Assembly: GCA_034190875.2 (NCBI GenBank) | Contig: CM067353.1 | Coordinates: forward strand, 30,703,059 to 30,767,058 | From: Urechis unicinctus | Lineage: Eukaryota; Annelida; Polychaeta; Xenopneusta; Urechidae | Reading direction: 5' to 3' | DNA length: 64,000 nt | Shown here: positions 37,520 through 51,191 of the stretch, piece after piece | Position numbering within the stretch: position 1 is the first letter of the stretch | How the letters are laid out: every line of letters begins with the position of its first letter | Notes under the pieces: model-generated | The model's input: only the letters and a program-made list of their open reading frames with translations | Told to the model about the DNA's origin: nothing | Databases searched by the model: none | Position numbers and translations under genes: made by a program

Positions 37520-39850
37520 TCAAATAATCCCAAACGTCATTTAGTCTAGCAGATAGGGGTCAAATAGTCCTGGGAATTGCTTGAAATTGAAATACTCAGG
37601 GAATCGACCAGGACTGCTTATGACAAAGATCATATGTGAATCCTTAGATTTGTTCTGTGAGCAGTGATTATCACAATATAATGTTTTTTTATTTATGGAG
37701 CACGTTTCTTTAACTCGGCCATGATCTGTCAGCGTAGTCAGGTGACCTACAAATACAACCTACTCATAATTCGGTGTGTTCCATACAAAAGGAATCAATA
37801 TTTAGTTATACAGTTACAAGAGTGTCATCCAGTCAGTGAGCTCATGTCTGAATCATTGTATTGCTTCTATACGTTTAGATTCCATTTATATCAGTAGCTG
37901 CGTCAGCAGCAACTACATGATTAGAAGCTGCTTTGTACACGCAACAACCAATGGCACTTTGCAGTGTGTAGATAATAATCCTGGTATAAAACAGTATTCG
38001 CTCAATACTGTTATGCACTGCATAGCATTGGCTGGAGCAATTCAGTGGTGCAGTTCTATTTAACGTCATAATGTGATGTGGTTATCAAAACGACCATAAA
38101 TCCATCGAACCCCTTAACTTGATGATTTTAACTGCAAATAAAACTGCAATCGGTATTAAATGAGAATCAGGCAGTTCTATGATAATATTGCTCTGTTTGT
38201 TCTAGGAAGCGGCTTTTCATGTTCTGCCTGTAGAAGCTCTGGCATTATGGTGGTTCTATGGCACAATCACTGTTCACCATTAATCACACAGCTCAAGCTA
38301 TTTCCCTATCATCAACGCATACAAACTGAAGTAGCTCGTTATTTGCTATCGTTATGCAATCCATCAAGCTAAAACTATGATGACTCTGAGGCGAGTAGCT
38401 GAGTAAGCATGGTGGAATCTCACTGGGAATCTGTGCTTCACTGGAGAGCACAATAGGTACTTCAACAGTGACGATAGCCATTTATATGGTACCTTAAATG
38501 CCTCCATCTGATGCCCTTAGGCTCCATTACTTACATTATTCCCGATAAGACCCGGGCATCTCGTAAGCACTTTTGTCATTAACTCGTTGATTTTAGGAAT
38601 AATGATATATCATGAAACAGTATGTCTGTGTGAAGAAATAGAAAGGATGCACTGGCAATAAATTTGACATCGCTGCCACCTATAACAATACCAATTCAAC
38701 ACATTTAATCCAATAGACTCGGCTAAATTGCTGGCAGGTCATTTCAAAGCTATCATATTGCTACGCTTCCCAAGCGTAATTGTGGCCAACAGGTAGCACT
38801 TAGATAGTTTGGGAGTTGCCTGAAAATGAATTTAGATATTGTTAAGGGAATCAACCAATGCTGAGTATGACATGGATAATCTATGAATTCTTATTGACTT
38901 TAACCTATAGACAGCAATTATCACAAGAGAAACTTGAGCCAAATTGTCTCATTTGCGACTTGTTTTGGAGCACGTTGCTTTAATTCGTCATGCTCTAGAA
39001 AACCAGCTACAGCTCAGAACACGTGGTAGGTTCCATGCGATCGGAATCAACATTTGGCTATCCATTTGTAGCGGGCGTCATCGCGTCATTAGATTACCGC
39101 CTCAATCATTGAATTGTTTTCTACATGTTTGTATTCAATTCACACCAGTAGATACGTCAGTAGCAACTACATGACAGAGTCGAGCTTTACTTGTAGTGAA
39201 TGATTGAAAGCTGATTTGTACACAAATAGAATATACAACACTCTGGGGATTAGCACAGCTGATGGCACGAGGCATTGTGAAAAGAGGTAATCCTACAGCA
39301 ACGCGGTATTCGCTAGTTACCATTATGATCCCCTTGAAATCGGCTTGTGCAATTCAGTCATGCAGTTCTATTAAATGATGATGTAATATGATGTTGTAAT
39401 CATAACGACCACAAATCTAACCAACCCGCTAATTCGATGATTTCGGCTGCAAATAAATCTGTGATCAGTGTTGAATGAGGACCAGGCAGTTTTCTTATTG
39501 GATAGCTATGTTCTCATTCGGAAGCGGCTCTTCTTGCACTTCACGTGGCAGCCCGGGTATTATGGTGGTTCTATGGCACAATTCACCACTGACCACACAG
39601 TTCACGCTATTTCCCTATCATCGACACATAAAAAAGGAGCAGCTCGTTAGTCGCTGTCGTTATGTTTTAACATCACCATCCATCAAGCTAAAACTACAAT
39701 GAATCTGGGACTGGTAGCTGAATACGCATATTGAAATCTTACTGGGAATCTGTGCTTAACTGGAGAGCTCAATGGGGACTTTAGCAACCTCAAAGTCCCT
39801 AACCGGAATTATTCCCGATAAGATCCGGGCATCTGGTAAGCACGTTTTTA
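37520..39850. repeat. Pair of direct duplicate blocks, unit 2
   Basis: First copy about 37520-38575, second about 38780-39850, aligned to the unit 1 pair. No intact gene. Confidence 0.8.
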
Positions 39851-40735
39851 TTTATTTGTTCCCCGCTCTGCGTACATTGGGTTTTGTTGGAGTAAAACTA
39901 TTCTAAGAGGGCACATTTGCAACTACGTCCGACGAAATATGTGAATACGCCACAAGTGAGCGTTAATATGAACTTACAACAATAACAAAAACATGAATAA
40001 TTAGGGGGCGTGGTCGCCTCGGCTAGTCAGAAGACTCCATGGGCAGATCCTTGAAAAGTTGGATCAACAGTCCAATGAGCTTTTGATGATTTTATGGCAG
40101 CGCCATTCGATGAAGGCGTATATATCACTCCTTGGAATATTCCCCTGGCACGGATCCTAACAACGTGACATATACAAGTGCGTCCCATTGGATGTTTGTT
40201 GTTGTGACTCCGTTTAGTAGCGCTTACTAGGATTCAGTTATTGAATATCACTGCGCTGAGGCTAACAGGCGTGATGTGACATGATTTAGGGCTAACGCCA
40301 ATTGGCGTTCTAGAAAACAACAATGCGTAATGTGTTCTAACCCCGTCTACCGCGTGCAACGTGCAAAACAGGGCAGATATTCAAGCCACACAATGATCGA
40401 ACTGGCTTTGAATGAGCTTGGTGTTTTCGGCTCGAGGGACCCGTCAACCATTCAACGTGGTTAAAAGGCATCAATTCACAGTAATATTTGTCAAGGTCCC
40501 GTTTCTCATATTTTTTTAAGTCGGTATTGTAGGTGTATGTAAGAAGCTTACTGAAACAGTTCACAAATGTATCAAAAACAATCGAGTTGCCATTGCGATA
40601 TCATGATGTGGTCGAAAGAGTGTTTCGAAATGAAAGTATGTAGGTTAACACCCAGTGATAACCTACATTGATATTATCATTTCGTTGTTGTGGCCGCAGT
40701 AAAGTGAGCCAGTAACAATTTCGCGGCAGAGTTGG

Positions 40736-40890
40736 TCAAAACAGAATGCGCTTGTTGGCAACAAACCGCTCGTAGCCGAGACATATCTCATCCGTAAAAA
40801 CATTTATATGTCCAAAGATGCGCTGTCACCAAGAGCTACAAAGTCTTTGCATTTTGTGGAATTCCCGTCGGGTACCCTGTGGTCGGTGAG
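40736..40890 (-). pseudogene. Antisense apple-like remnant, unit 2
   Basis: Diverged copy of the same remnant. The antisense LamG fragment is 2.7 kb away here because of the extra block at 40920-43200. Confidence 0.28.
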
Positions 40891-40919
40891 AACTGCCGAG
40901 TTCAACGAAATTATAGCAT

Positions 40920-43200
40920 GAGGGGAAGCTATCGAATCTGCCGAATTACAAAGTGGGAGGGGAAACAATGTTGACACTTATGTACTATTCATAATATGGA
41001 CCTTCCATTTATTCTTCATGGCTAGCAATTATATTGGTGTGCCTATGTGCTGTGTGAGCGGTTAACTAGCCAAACACAGTAATTTTGAATCGATCATTTG
41101 AATTCATAAATTATCTCTCAAGAGCGGCGTGCTGACATCATCATTTAATAGCGATTCTTTGTGCACATAAAATGGCAAGAAAATTGACAAAATAAGGAGA
41201 GATATAAATACTCAAACATCATTTGTAGTGAAGGATTGGGTTGTACATTCCGATTACATATTTCTTGTGCTGGGGGGCAATCCGCAGAGGTATTCCAGCA
41301 GCATAATTTATTTACTGAGCAATACGATCTTCAATATCGTCTTTCCTGTTTTCGTTCATCTAGTCAATTCCATTAACCTCATAAAATCAATGTCTCGGTG
41401 GTAAAATTCAAAATGGATTCAGCAGAAGAGCTTACAATAAGCACAATAAGTCGTGTCGGCAGCAAGGCATTGACGCTAGCTCGTATGATTGATACAGACA
41501 TTCTATGTTATATTTCACGTTTCTACTTAACCTAAGTCTTTAATTTAACCAACAATTCGCCGTCATTGTCACTTCAATACTTAAGTCTGTTTGGTCTAAT
41601 AGCTGTTATATTAGACTACTATCAACTTGTATGTGTAGTCTGCTGACTCTACGACGCACGAGGTAATAGTAAGGCATTGCCAAAATGGTCACGGTATTTA
41701 CATTCTGCTGTCGGTACATTACAATCTATTGGAGGCAAGAACTCCTCTGTATCTTTAATTTAAAGTCACGCACCACGTTTATATATTAAGAGCAGTATTA
41801 ACACAAAGCAGCACGATAACGCTATTAACTGTATCTAGGGCCCCGCTCTACTTTCTTTGCGACATTGTAAATTTGTTGCATAAAATCACTTCCCTCGCAT
41901 CAATATTCGTCTCATTGCGTTCACCACAACCCCGTCGATAAATTGTTAGTGACGTGGTACATGCTCATTATTGCTGTGCCTAGAGCCTTTATTGGAAAGC
42001 AGTTGACAAATAATATTTATTCAGTCTGCGCAGCAGCAAGTAGATCATTTGTCATCATCCATAATGCGAATGTAAAACAATGTTTACAAAGTTCGGCATA
42101 ACGGATGGTGCCATCTCGTAAAAAGCGCCCAAATGACGGGGAGAACCAATAAATGAAATGACTGTGATTCAGTGCACAGGTGTCGTCGCCCTCGTGATGA
42201 CGCCATCGTCGTGATGTACGCTTTTCGTTTCGTATAGAAGGCGCAGTTTACAAATACAACGCGGACGCTAAATGATGCACGATTTCTTAAAGTGTGCGGG
42301 AATACACCCCACATATTGATGCCTTTTACTTGCTGCTCTGTTTTTCGTTGGCTTCATTAATGTTAACGATTTAAATCAAACATTCTTTGATGAAAGCAGA
42401 CGTTCTATGGCGGCGGCTGATACGAGCATTGTGAGGTCGATCGTACCGCCTCAGGCATGGTTGACGTTTGATGAGTAGTCACATCGACCCGTTCGTAAAG
42501 TGCTTGTCAAATCATTATTACTGCATTACTGTAGACACAGGGGAAAAAGTAATGCGTTGAACATAGATAAAGTGCCTTGGTCGGCATGTACACTTCTCAT
42601 AAATATCATATTCATGCAAATTAGAGATCAAAACATTGATATACTTTAACATGATGGCCAGAGTAAGCAGTCAATAACGTCTACTAGTTGATACCGATAT
42701 GAGAATGCCTGTGTCGACTTGCGATGTTGATGGACTGCGCAAGATCACCGTGGCCAGACTACCCAGGCGTAACGTGATGTGATATAGCGCTATCGCTATC
42801 GCTAATGGCGTACAGGCAAAAAGTGCTCTTGGTCGGCCGACGTGTATAACCATACCCCTGGGTCAGTGAACTCGGTGTGGGGATCGTTACTATAACTTAC
42901 CAAACTACCTCGCCGAACAAGAACATTATCCAAAGCAATTTTAGATCTTCTTTGCTTTGCGATAGAGCAGCGTGTAGTGATGTCTATCGTACGGTAGATA
43001 TAAAGTTCAGTACCAACCCCACCCCTCATTACACACACACATGTGGCACGTGTTCTCCGCTCTTGGCGGTTAATACAGTTGAAAGCTGATGAGTTAATAT
43101 GTCCTGAATAATCACGACTGATTTCAATTGAAACAAGTTGTCCAGATGATTTTTCCATCCCAACGTAACACATGGCAGTAATATAGGGTAAAATCAAATG
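40920..43200. repeat. Older copy of the gene A 3' flank, unit 2 only
   Basis: 41230-42010 and 42460-42830 are diverged copies of 33290-34510, and 42815-43200 matches 13560-13800. A 450-base piece (42010-42460) has no match in the window. Unit 1 lacks the whole block (junction near 21590). No gene seen. Confidence 0.7.
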
Positions 43201-43614
43201 CGCAGGGGGCAGCATCATTTGAAACGACCGGTTCGAGAGCTTTGCCTTCACTAATAAGCGAATTTACTCTATTTCAATCTACTGGTATAAGCAGCGTACA
43301 AATATGATCCCTAGCAGCTGGTCAGTGTAACGATTGTGGGATTGACAATGGTCTTCGCCTATCAATCAATATGTCAATGCTCATAGAAAACTGGAGAAGT
43401 ATTGCTTCGAAACGTTGGCATTTATACTAATAGCATCTCATTCGATAAATGGAAAAATACATATACATTTATCTGCATTTTTAATCCCTCCGATAATCAC
43501 TAATCAATCTAGTGAAATGTGATGATTGGTGCATCTTTAGTGTCTATAATTACTTAACGTAACTTCATCACTGTCAGTAAAATATGTGAAGTAGTTTATT
43601 GAAAGTGGCTGTGT

Positions 43615-43868
43615 TCAAAAATTGGTCGGAGATTGGTTGTGTTCCATCCAGTACCATTTCTGTATGCTTCAATGCCGTAATAGACATGCCACGTGACTGA
43701 CAGGAAGAACCGTTTGTGCGGTGTATTGTTGTCGGTTTGCGGAAACCTCCACCATACGATTTTAGTTTTAACCAACACTAGAAGAATTTGGGAAGGCACG
43801 AGTATGACATAACTGTAATACATAATTGTTTGCCCTTTATTGTTGAAAATGTACTGGTCGTTGGTTTA
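43615..43868 (-). pseudogene. Antisense LamG exon fragment, unit 2
   Basis: Copy of the unit 1 antisense fragment. A further small deletion at the YRNG codons shifts the frame. Absent from units 0 and 3, where the 3-kb deletion removed it. Confidence 0.78.
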
Positions 43869-45009
43869 ACTCTAACTCTTGAATGCTTAGAGTAAGTGCT
43901 TAGAAACAAACATCAGCATTTCAAGACGAATGCGAATTGTTATCAGCCATCCCAAGGCACGCTCACTTAACGATTTCATCTCGATCGTTGGCCTACATAT
44001 CATCGCTCGAAATCCACAGATCGCAAATCTGATATAATCGCAAGTGGCCTTGGATACCGCCTCAGTTATGTTCCATGCTTGTTATTTTGTTCTTGCATGG
44101 CTATCTTTTTGTGCTTCATGAAACAGGTTTAAAAGGGTTTTTGCGGTGCTTTTCAAGTGTTTTGTATTTTGGATTTATTGCTGGATTACATGTTGACAAA
44201 TACTCTGTAAGCATGTCCGTGTTCTGTGTGATCATCTGATCGCTGTCATTTTGATTTTCTTACTTCACATTGACATCATATTTACCTCGCTAGCCGATAA
44301 TCATACATAGAACATGCTAATAATGGTACATAGAACATGCCAAGTTCTATTTGGATTGACATATGCTGAGCAATGACAATAAGTTAATCATACAAAAAAT
44401 ATGGAGAGAACGACTTACATGGAGCACAACTGAAGTCGGTCATCTAGAGAATGTGTCAAGGTAATATGATAAGCTACGGTAACTGTATAGCGATAAGTAG
44501 TGTCATCGTGGTTCAATAAGCTCTGGTGGTCGGTCATAAGGCATAACAAATCTCAAATGTTACCTCAGAATAACACTGTTGCTTGCCATTGCAAGGAAAT
44601 ATGCCAACAAAAAACACATATCAACAGAGTCGTCGTAATATACATACTGGTTATGACATCTCATATTCTACTTGCGAAATTCTCACAAGCGGAGAAAATA
44701 GAAAACACGACGCACTTATCCCAGTATAGTCAGATGAAACGGTAAACTGTCCGCCGGATATTTAGCGCTGCATTAAGTGGATCTATAACGCATGAATTAT
44801 TACATCACCCGGCAGTGGAAGCAAACTTTTTGAAGAACTCCTTTTCACGTATCACAAATGTTATAACTGAATGGGGTCATATTGATCGTAGCACATCCTG
44901 GTTTCATGTGCATCAGCGGTTATGAGATAAATAGTGGTCGAGTTTGTCACTTGCCACGCACGGCATTATACAGTTAGCCTCAATTGCCTCACTAATTTTC
45001 GCAAAAGGG

Positions 45010-45107
45010 GAGTTCTGACAAGCTATTGTCCGCACACTTAATTGTGCTTTGCATGACGCTATCGTCGTGCGGTACAGGAGTGTTTGGTTTTCATAATGAC
45101 TGCAGCA
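45010..45107 (+). pseudogene. Gene B copy 2, probable exon 1
   Basis: Near-identical to the unit 1 copy, including the signal-like run and the donor GCA|GTAAGT 88 bases before the LamG acceptor. It also lacks an ATG ahead of the hydrophobic core, so any loss predates the unit duplication. Start approximate. Confidence 0.38.
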
Positions 45108-45195
45108 GTAAGTAACCATTTATCATAGTCTGTGATAAATACCTGCGATTGCTTATGCACTGAAACAAGGTATGTTTATTCTGTCTACACCACAG

Positions 45196-45804
45196 AATCG
45201 TATTACTTCTCCTTTGAGACGGAAAACACCTCAATAATCATCGGCGGGACCATTGACATTACCCCAGTGACAATAGTGCCAGGTATAAGAGGAAACGCGG
45301 CATATATTGACGGAAACACGAAGATGATCTTTGGGGAGGGACGAGATTCGTGTCTTCTGAATCCTGAACTATGTATCAATGGGATGACGATATCAATGTG
45401 GATAAGGTTTGGTAATCAACAAACCAACGACCAGTACATTTTCAGCGACCAGTACAGACCTATCAGTCATATGGTCAGATCTTGCTGCAAAACCAAAAAA
45501 CTTATAGTGCTGGGCAAAACCCAAATATGGTGGAGGTTTACGTCAACTGAAACATTCCGCTTAATCAGCGGTTTTTCATTTCTGTCATGTGGCATATTGA
45601 CCACGGCCTCGGGGTATATAGCAATGGAACCGTATTAGATGGTGCAATAGTCTCTGTCAATGAAGATATGACCTCAGCTCAATTCAATGACCTACTCTTG
45701 GGCGGTGCAAATAATGTGCCTGCGGCTGATACCTCTAAGTGTTTCCGAGGGGATTTGGACGAAATCATCTTCTGTGACCGATGGACATCGGATGATGAGA
45801 TGCC
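45196..45804 (+). pseudogene. Gene B copy 2, exon 2 (LamG), frameshifted and truncated
   Basis: Acceptor CACAG intact. The frame is correct through DSCLLNPELC and MWIRFGNQQTNDQYIF, then several indels between 45445 and 45600 scramble it. The true frame resumes at WHIDHGLGVYSNGT and ends at DDEMP. There the sequence jumps to material that lies 1.5 kb further downstream in unit 1, so the donor and the apple exon are gone. Confidence 0.8.
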
Positions 45805-46559
45805 AGATAATAATATGCTTGTGGCTCGTGTATAGTATATTGATGAATATGCAATTCCTGTTCCCGAAATTGTTCTAGTATTATAACTACGCCCCTTGGA
45901 TATAATTAATAATAAACACAAAGCATGTATAACAATGGGTGACTAATAATTGGAACCACGGTGATACCTAAATAACTGACCGGAGTTGTGTATAAGTGAC
46001 TGCGTCATCATTTATGAGTGTAGCAAATAATTGCTCCAATATGCTACGTTATATATCTATCATTATATATCTATTGGTTGTCGTAGCTTATACATGCGTT
46101 CATGTATGCCCAAACAGAGTCCACCCCAGTCGTATATGGTATTGTTTTAAATTACCAGCCCCCATACACCTGGCCATTCTAGCTATCTGATATTAGCAGG
46201 CGGAAAGTGAGTCATACAACAATAAACATTCTCCCACAACAGTTTTGTGCACAATTTATGAGGGACAAGGGGAAGACAGCCCCGGGATACATGATCCTTA
46301 CTTAAAAAGTTGCATATTTGTTATTCATGTAAGTTGTCATTGGATATCATTGAATTGTTGCTGTAAGTGAATAAATCCTCTGCTACTAGCGTTAAATCCC
46401 TTTGAAGTCTTTGAATCTCTTTCTCCGTTTGAATATTGGTAATGGGTCGTAATGTTGTGATATAAGCTGTGGATTTATGCTCAATCGAACAAGTTAGCTT
46501 CAAACGCTAATCGAACTTGCAGTGTTGCTTCGTTGCCGCTTTGCTAATAAAAACATTAT

Positions 46560-46645
46560 GTTGATGACGTGTACATGCAAGGTGGAAGGGTGACGTCATA
46601 CGACACTACCAGGGTAACATAAAACGCGCCCTGCAATTCTCCCAC
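46560..46645. promoter_or_regulatory. Conserved block with TGACGTCA palindrome, unit 2
   Basis: TGACGTCA at 46591-46598, also intact at 26354-26361 in unit 1 and changed to TAACGTCA in unit 0. TGATGACGTG lies 28 bases before. The flanking 80 bases are strongly kept. This is the consensus CRE for CREB/ATF factors; function here is inferred only. Confidence 0.3.
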
Positions 46646-47019
46646 TATTGCCTGCTGTTAGGACCGCCGGTCTCTGTGCCAGTGGTGTTTACTGCATTTG
46701 ATATGAATTATGAATTAATGGTGCTCACCACACCGGCGTACTATCGGAAGGGCGGGAGAGATCCGTTGATACATGCATTCTTATGTGACCAATCGCAATA
46801 GTGAAGATAAATTGTGTGCTCAATTTCATCTTCTGCAGTCATTTTAACTGTTGGTTATTAATTACTCCGTCCGCACAATCAATTAAAAGTTTTGATAATT
46901 TTAGCGACAGACACCTATGCGATTTTTTCATCGTAACAAAATAGTTACACTGGTAACAGTGCTATGACGCAGCCAAGCTATATGATCAATATATATAAAA
47001 TTTATTCATCATCTTTACA

Positions 47020-47590
47020 GAATAGTATCTGATAAGATCTGGTGCGTATGTTAACCAAACACCTAACTCCTCTTATACAAGCATCCTCTGTACAATAAGG
47101 TTTCCCAGACACATTAACTAATTAAAGATTAGGCGCATCCGCACCTAGTTCTTGTATGAGCGTGGCATAGTCGTCGTCACAAGCGGGTCTATTTCCTTAA
47201 GTGTTCAGCTAGCACATCGACATCCATACCATAAAAGCGGGATCCAATTTGTTCAGAAGCAGCACGATCACGATGCAAATGATCAAATATCATATATGTT
47301 GACAACATCATCGACGGTGAAAATAGTTTGCCGAGTGAGATGGCATAGCAAACATCGATAGAAACCCGCTTTACGTTTCTTATGCAGGGCCCATTCCTCA
47401 ACAGGCGCACCAGTTGAGGGCCCATCGCTGATGGTCTGGCTGCCTAGAAACTCTAGGAACAGATATTGAACCGTGTAAGCCAACGCAGTTGAGGCATTTA
47501 TGTACAACAATCAGGTTCTTTAGCAGGAATGATAATGCCAAAACCACAATATAAGCTGCCAAACCGATAACCATGACCAAAGCTCACAAA
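47020..47590 (-). pseudogene. Antisense decayed membrane-protein-like coding region, unit 2
   Basis: Helix VMVIGLAAYIVVLALSFLL near 47560. Next frame: SQTISDGPSTGAPVEEWAL and KAGFYRCLLCHLTRQTIF with VDDVVNIYD, open where unit 0 has a stop. Then HLHRDRAASEQIGS and RFYGMDVDVLAEHL. Closest to the unit 0 copy. Confidence 0.36.
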
Positions 47591-47689
47591 TGCCGAATTC
47601 ACCCTCATAAATAGTGACCCCAGGACCAATACCCCACATGAAATAACTCTACATTTCCCAGGCGACTCACACTGGAACTGGCGCGCTTT

Positions 47690-49310
47690 AATGCTCCCCC
47701 AACCCCTACTTCACACACCCATCTTTCCTGTAACAAAGTTGTGTGTGCAAATCCTTGTATTTGCTCGATGGCTACAAATTACCAACCACTGTTCCGTTGC
47801 TTGATGAATTGTATAATTATGTGTATTCTAATCAGGCTCGCATACACGTGGCACAAGTAGGCTGCATTTCCTCGTATAATCTGAAAACTGCTCCAAAATG
47901 AGGCGATTGTTAAATGCAGTGGAACATAATAGTCAATTTCAGTTCATGCTTATAAGGCTTGATGAGGATGTAGAATTGCTCCATATTGGCTTAACTTCCG
48001 CAAAATGAGATCGTTTCTATGCATCAATGTACACTGCAATTTAATATTGCAGCCTATGCGTGAACATCCACCTTTTACTCCACAGTAAACTGGACAGTAT
48101 TTATGTCTTCATGGTTCCAGCGAATCTCCTTCCTCATTGAAGTGCATTAGTTGATGTCAGCCACATTGGCTACCTGTTGGCTGCTTGGAGGTGCTGACGA
48201 TATACTGTTTCAAACTGAATATAATCCATCCAACTAGATCAGAGCAATGCTTATTCAGGTAATCCTGGAGTGTTCCCAAAGTGATTGCCCTTACATCATT
48301 GTTGATGATGCCGAATGAAGTCGGCTTCAAATCATCTATGGTTTGTGTGATGTACTTGAACGCTACCCACTGGATGATCGAGTGTGCCCCCTGCAACCTG
48401 GGACTGATACGTTAATCACAACAACGAGGCTCACTGGTTTGTATGATCATAATCAAAATGAGTAAGTTTGATAAAACTAAAGGATAACCGACTAAACATG
48501 CAGTGAACAATGGGACTACAACGGCAGATCCTTCCCATCCCCGTCCTGGTGCACCTGCGATAGAAGTTTATATGGATCTTTAAGGTAACTAATACCTTAA
48601 AAAAGACCTCCATAACTACGTTGTCTATGTTTTTAAAGTTGATATATTTCTCCGACAAAGCTTATGTCATGTTAAGTTAAAAATGCATCAATCACTACGT
48701 GTACTTGATTGATAAGTGAGGGCCTATGTATTGTCAATATATACATGTAGAGCATTCACATATTGGTAGCATTTTCATTCCCCCAATCATTACACTGATC
48801 ATAACTATTTGATCATATTCGCATGCTGTATATACCTGTAGATTGCAGCCGCGTATAATCATTGCCATAAACCGTCTTTGTCAGCCACAAAAAAAAAAAC
48901 GGTAAACAAGGAGCTGCATAGCCTACCGAGTCTATATATCAATATTCTACGCCACTAATGTCATTGCCAGGTGTATTTGTTAATGCATCATTTTTACTTG
49001 TTATGATCCGGGGTTTGTTATATAAATAATAGAAGAGTGCATGCAGAATTGAGAAAGTATGATCATTAGTTATATCTGTCATGCTGCCTTCATATAGATT
49101 CATTTCTTATGCTACTTCCTAATTAATGCAATTTCGATGATCACTTTTCTCATGCATGTTTGCCATAAGCGATAGCCCTATGTCACATCACATTACGCCT
49201 AGGTATCCTCACAGCACCGATATTGCGCAGTCCATCAACACAAACACTCTCATATCAGCATCAAATTGTAGACGCCATTGACCGCTTATTCCGGCCATCA
49301 TGTTTAAATA
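47690..49310 (-). repeat. Right arm, unit 2
   Basis: Inverted, diverged counterpart of the left arm; 49140-49310 matches 34360-34510 in reverse. Part of it is a patchwork (see findings). Confidence 0.75.
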
Positions 49311-50381
49311 TACCATTATTATCATTTGCATGAACATGGCATTGATATTTTAAGACGACCGATGAATTTTATACATGTACAGTGCATGGCAGTGCCCCCC
49401 ATGTCTATAATTAAAAGTGCATGCAGAATTGATAAGCCGATATGACCATTAGTTATACGTCAGTCATGGACTCTTTGAATGCGATATTGCCATTCATGTA
49501 TACCAAACTTATAGAAAGATAACGATCTTTAAGATACTAAGAATTCGGGAAACATAAAATGTGATGACTTATTACTTTTATATTAAATATCCGATAATCT
49601 CCGACCGCTAGACCACACTTGCTATCTGAAACGCCGGTAGGTAAGAACAGTGCTCTATACACCATGCTGACTTGCGGGTTGGTCCCATGCGACCACATCA
49701 TTGTCTTCAGATGGGTGTTTGCCACCAAATACAATTAACAATACCTTGGGAAGTTAAGCAAAAATTAAGCCAACGGGGGTTGCTCATCGCTCAATTTACA
49801 AGATGATGGATGACATCGGATAGTATTATAACCAAGCGCAATAAGAAGAAAAGTCCAATAGTGGAACAACATTATCCTCCTATTTCCTATTCAAGGATAT
49901 GTTCATAGGGAACAGCGTTTGTGGTTCCATGCAACATTGGGGTCAGACTGCTTATTCCTTATATACTATAGGCTTAGCAATGTAGATGAGAATTACACAA
50001 GGAACTTGCGAAGTAATAAATCGAAAGCAACTATACAATATTTCTTATTGTGCCTTATCACAGAGTAACAAAGTTTCAGTTGGTACTGGTGTGCTTGATT
50101 GCACATCGTTAATTTGCGAGCTTCTTGCAACAATAATAAATGGAGTAATATACTTTCAGCCAATGGAGATAAAGTGATAACATTGTTGAGTCAATTAATA
50201 ACGTTTCCTGTTACTCAATTTAGGTCGGTAGTAAATAGTATTGAAACATAGGGCATCGCAAGAATATTGAGGGACAGTGAATGCTAGAATATGCTTTCGC
50301 AATAATGCTCTAGCACAAATAGAATGCCCGATATGTGGATTTTGACGACACAGCTCTACTTCATGCTGGGTGGATGTGGAG

Positions 50382-50447
50382 AGGTTGACATGGCGTAGTG
50401 GTTAGCTGCTTTCACAGGTTGTGGGCTTGTTCCACAGTTATGATCCC
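50382..50447 (+). mobile_element. tRNA-derived SINE-like head, upstream of gene A copy 3
   Basis: Box A 50391-50401, box B-like GTTATGATCCC 50437-50447. Same place relative to the gene as in the other units. Confidence 0.4.
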
Positions 50448-50673
50448 GTTTAATGGCGGTCCAATATGTGATAGGGGTGCGGTCCTCATCATCGCTCCAG
50501 GCAAAAAAATGGCAGCGTTCCTTGCCTGCAGTGGTGATGCGAATCGATTTGTGTGGCGGCTTTGGATTATGATGACTGTGTCATGTACTATGCATGTATC
50601 TATGATGCCAACACTTTTTAGCCAGCCCTAAGTATGTAATGAATAGCTTGTGTTAGATGGCTAGATGAACGCA

Positions 50674-50679
50674 TATAAA
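50674..50679 (+). promoter_or_regulatory. Candidate TATA box, gene A copy 3
   Basis: TATAAA lies 128 bases before the start codon. The aligned sites in copies 1 and 2 read TATATA (9696 and 30634). The distance fits a 5' leader of about 100 bases. The transcription start is not visible, so this is a positional inference. Confidence 0.4.
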
Positions 50680-50806
50680 CCAATACCACAGGTACAAGCT
50701 GCATTAGTGGATAAGTAGCAAAGGTGGCGAGTTCGGAAATCAAACCCCATGATAGCGGGTGGATTTGAAGAACTGGATTTAATTACGATTTATACGATCA
50801 CCGACC

Positions 50807-50909
50807 ATGGGAAGGTTTGGCTATAGCTCTCTGGTATACGTAATTCTGGTTCGTTCGATATTATCTCTGAGAGGTATAACTGAACTTGGTCTACACAATG
50901 ACTGCCACG
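50807..50909 (+). CDS. Gene A copy 3, exon 1: start codon and signal-peptide exon
   Basis: First coding exon of the only intact gene copy. The start sits in ACCATGG, a strong animal initiation context. The frame runs 34 codons plus one base to a donor CACG|GTAAGT (intron phase 1). Residues 8-21 (SSLVYVILVRSILS) form a hydrophobic stretch after MGRFGY, as in a signal peptide, although one arginine interrupts it. The exon ends in N-D-C-H, and the split codon becomes Glu after splicing to the acceptor at 51190. The length of 103 bases is identical in copy 2. I chose this start because it is the only ATG in frame with the LamG exon across the splice. The signal-peptide role is inferred from composition. 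Confidence 0.72.
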
Positions 50910-51013
50910 GTAAGTTAAAGCTACACTACTTTCATAAAATGTATTGAGTCGTAGTTAATACAGTCAAAATATGGCACGACATACATAAAGCGGTATGATA
51001 TTCCGTCGGGAAT

Positions 51014-51151
<138 letters not shown>

Positions 51152-51191
51152 CTAATATACCATATGCACATTACACATATTTCGCCCCCAG

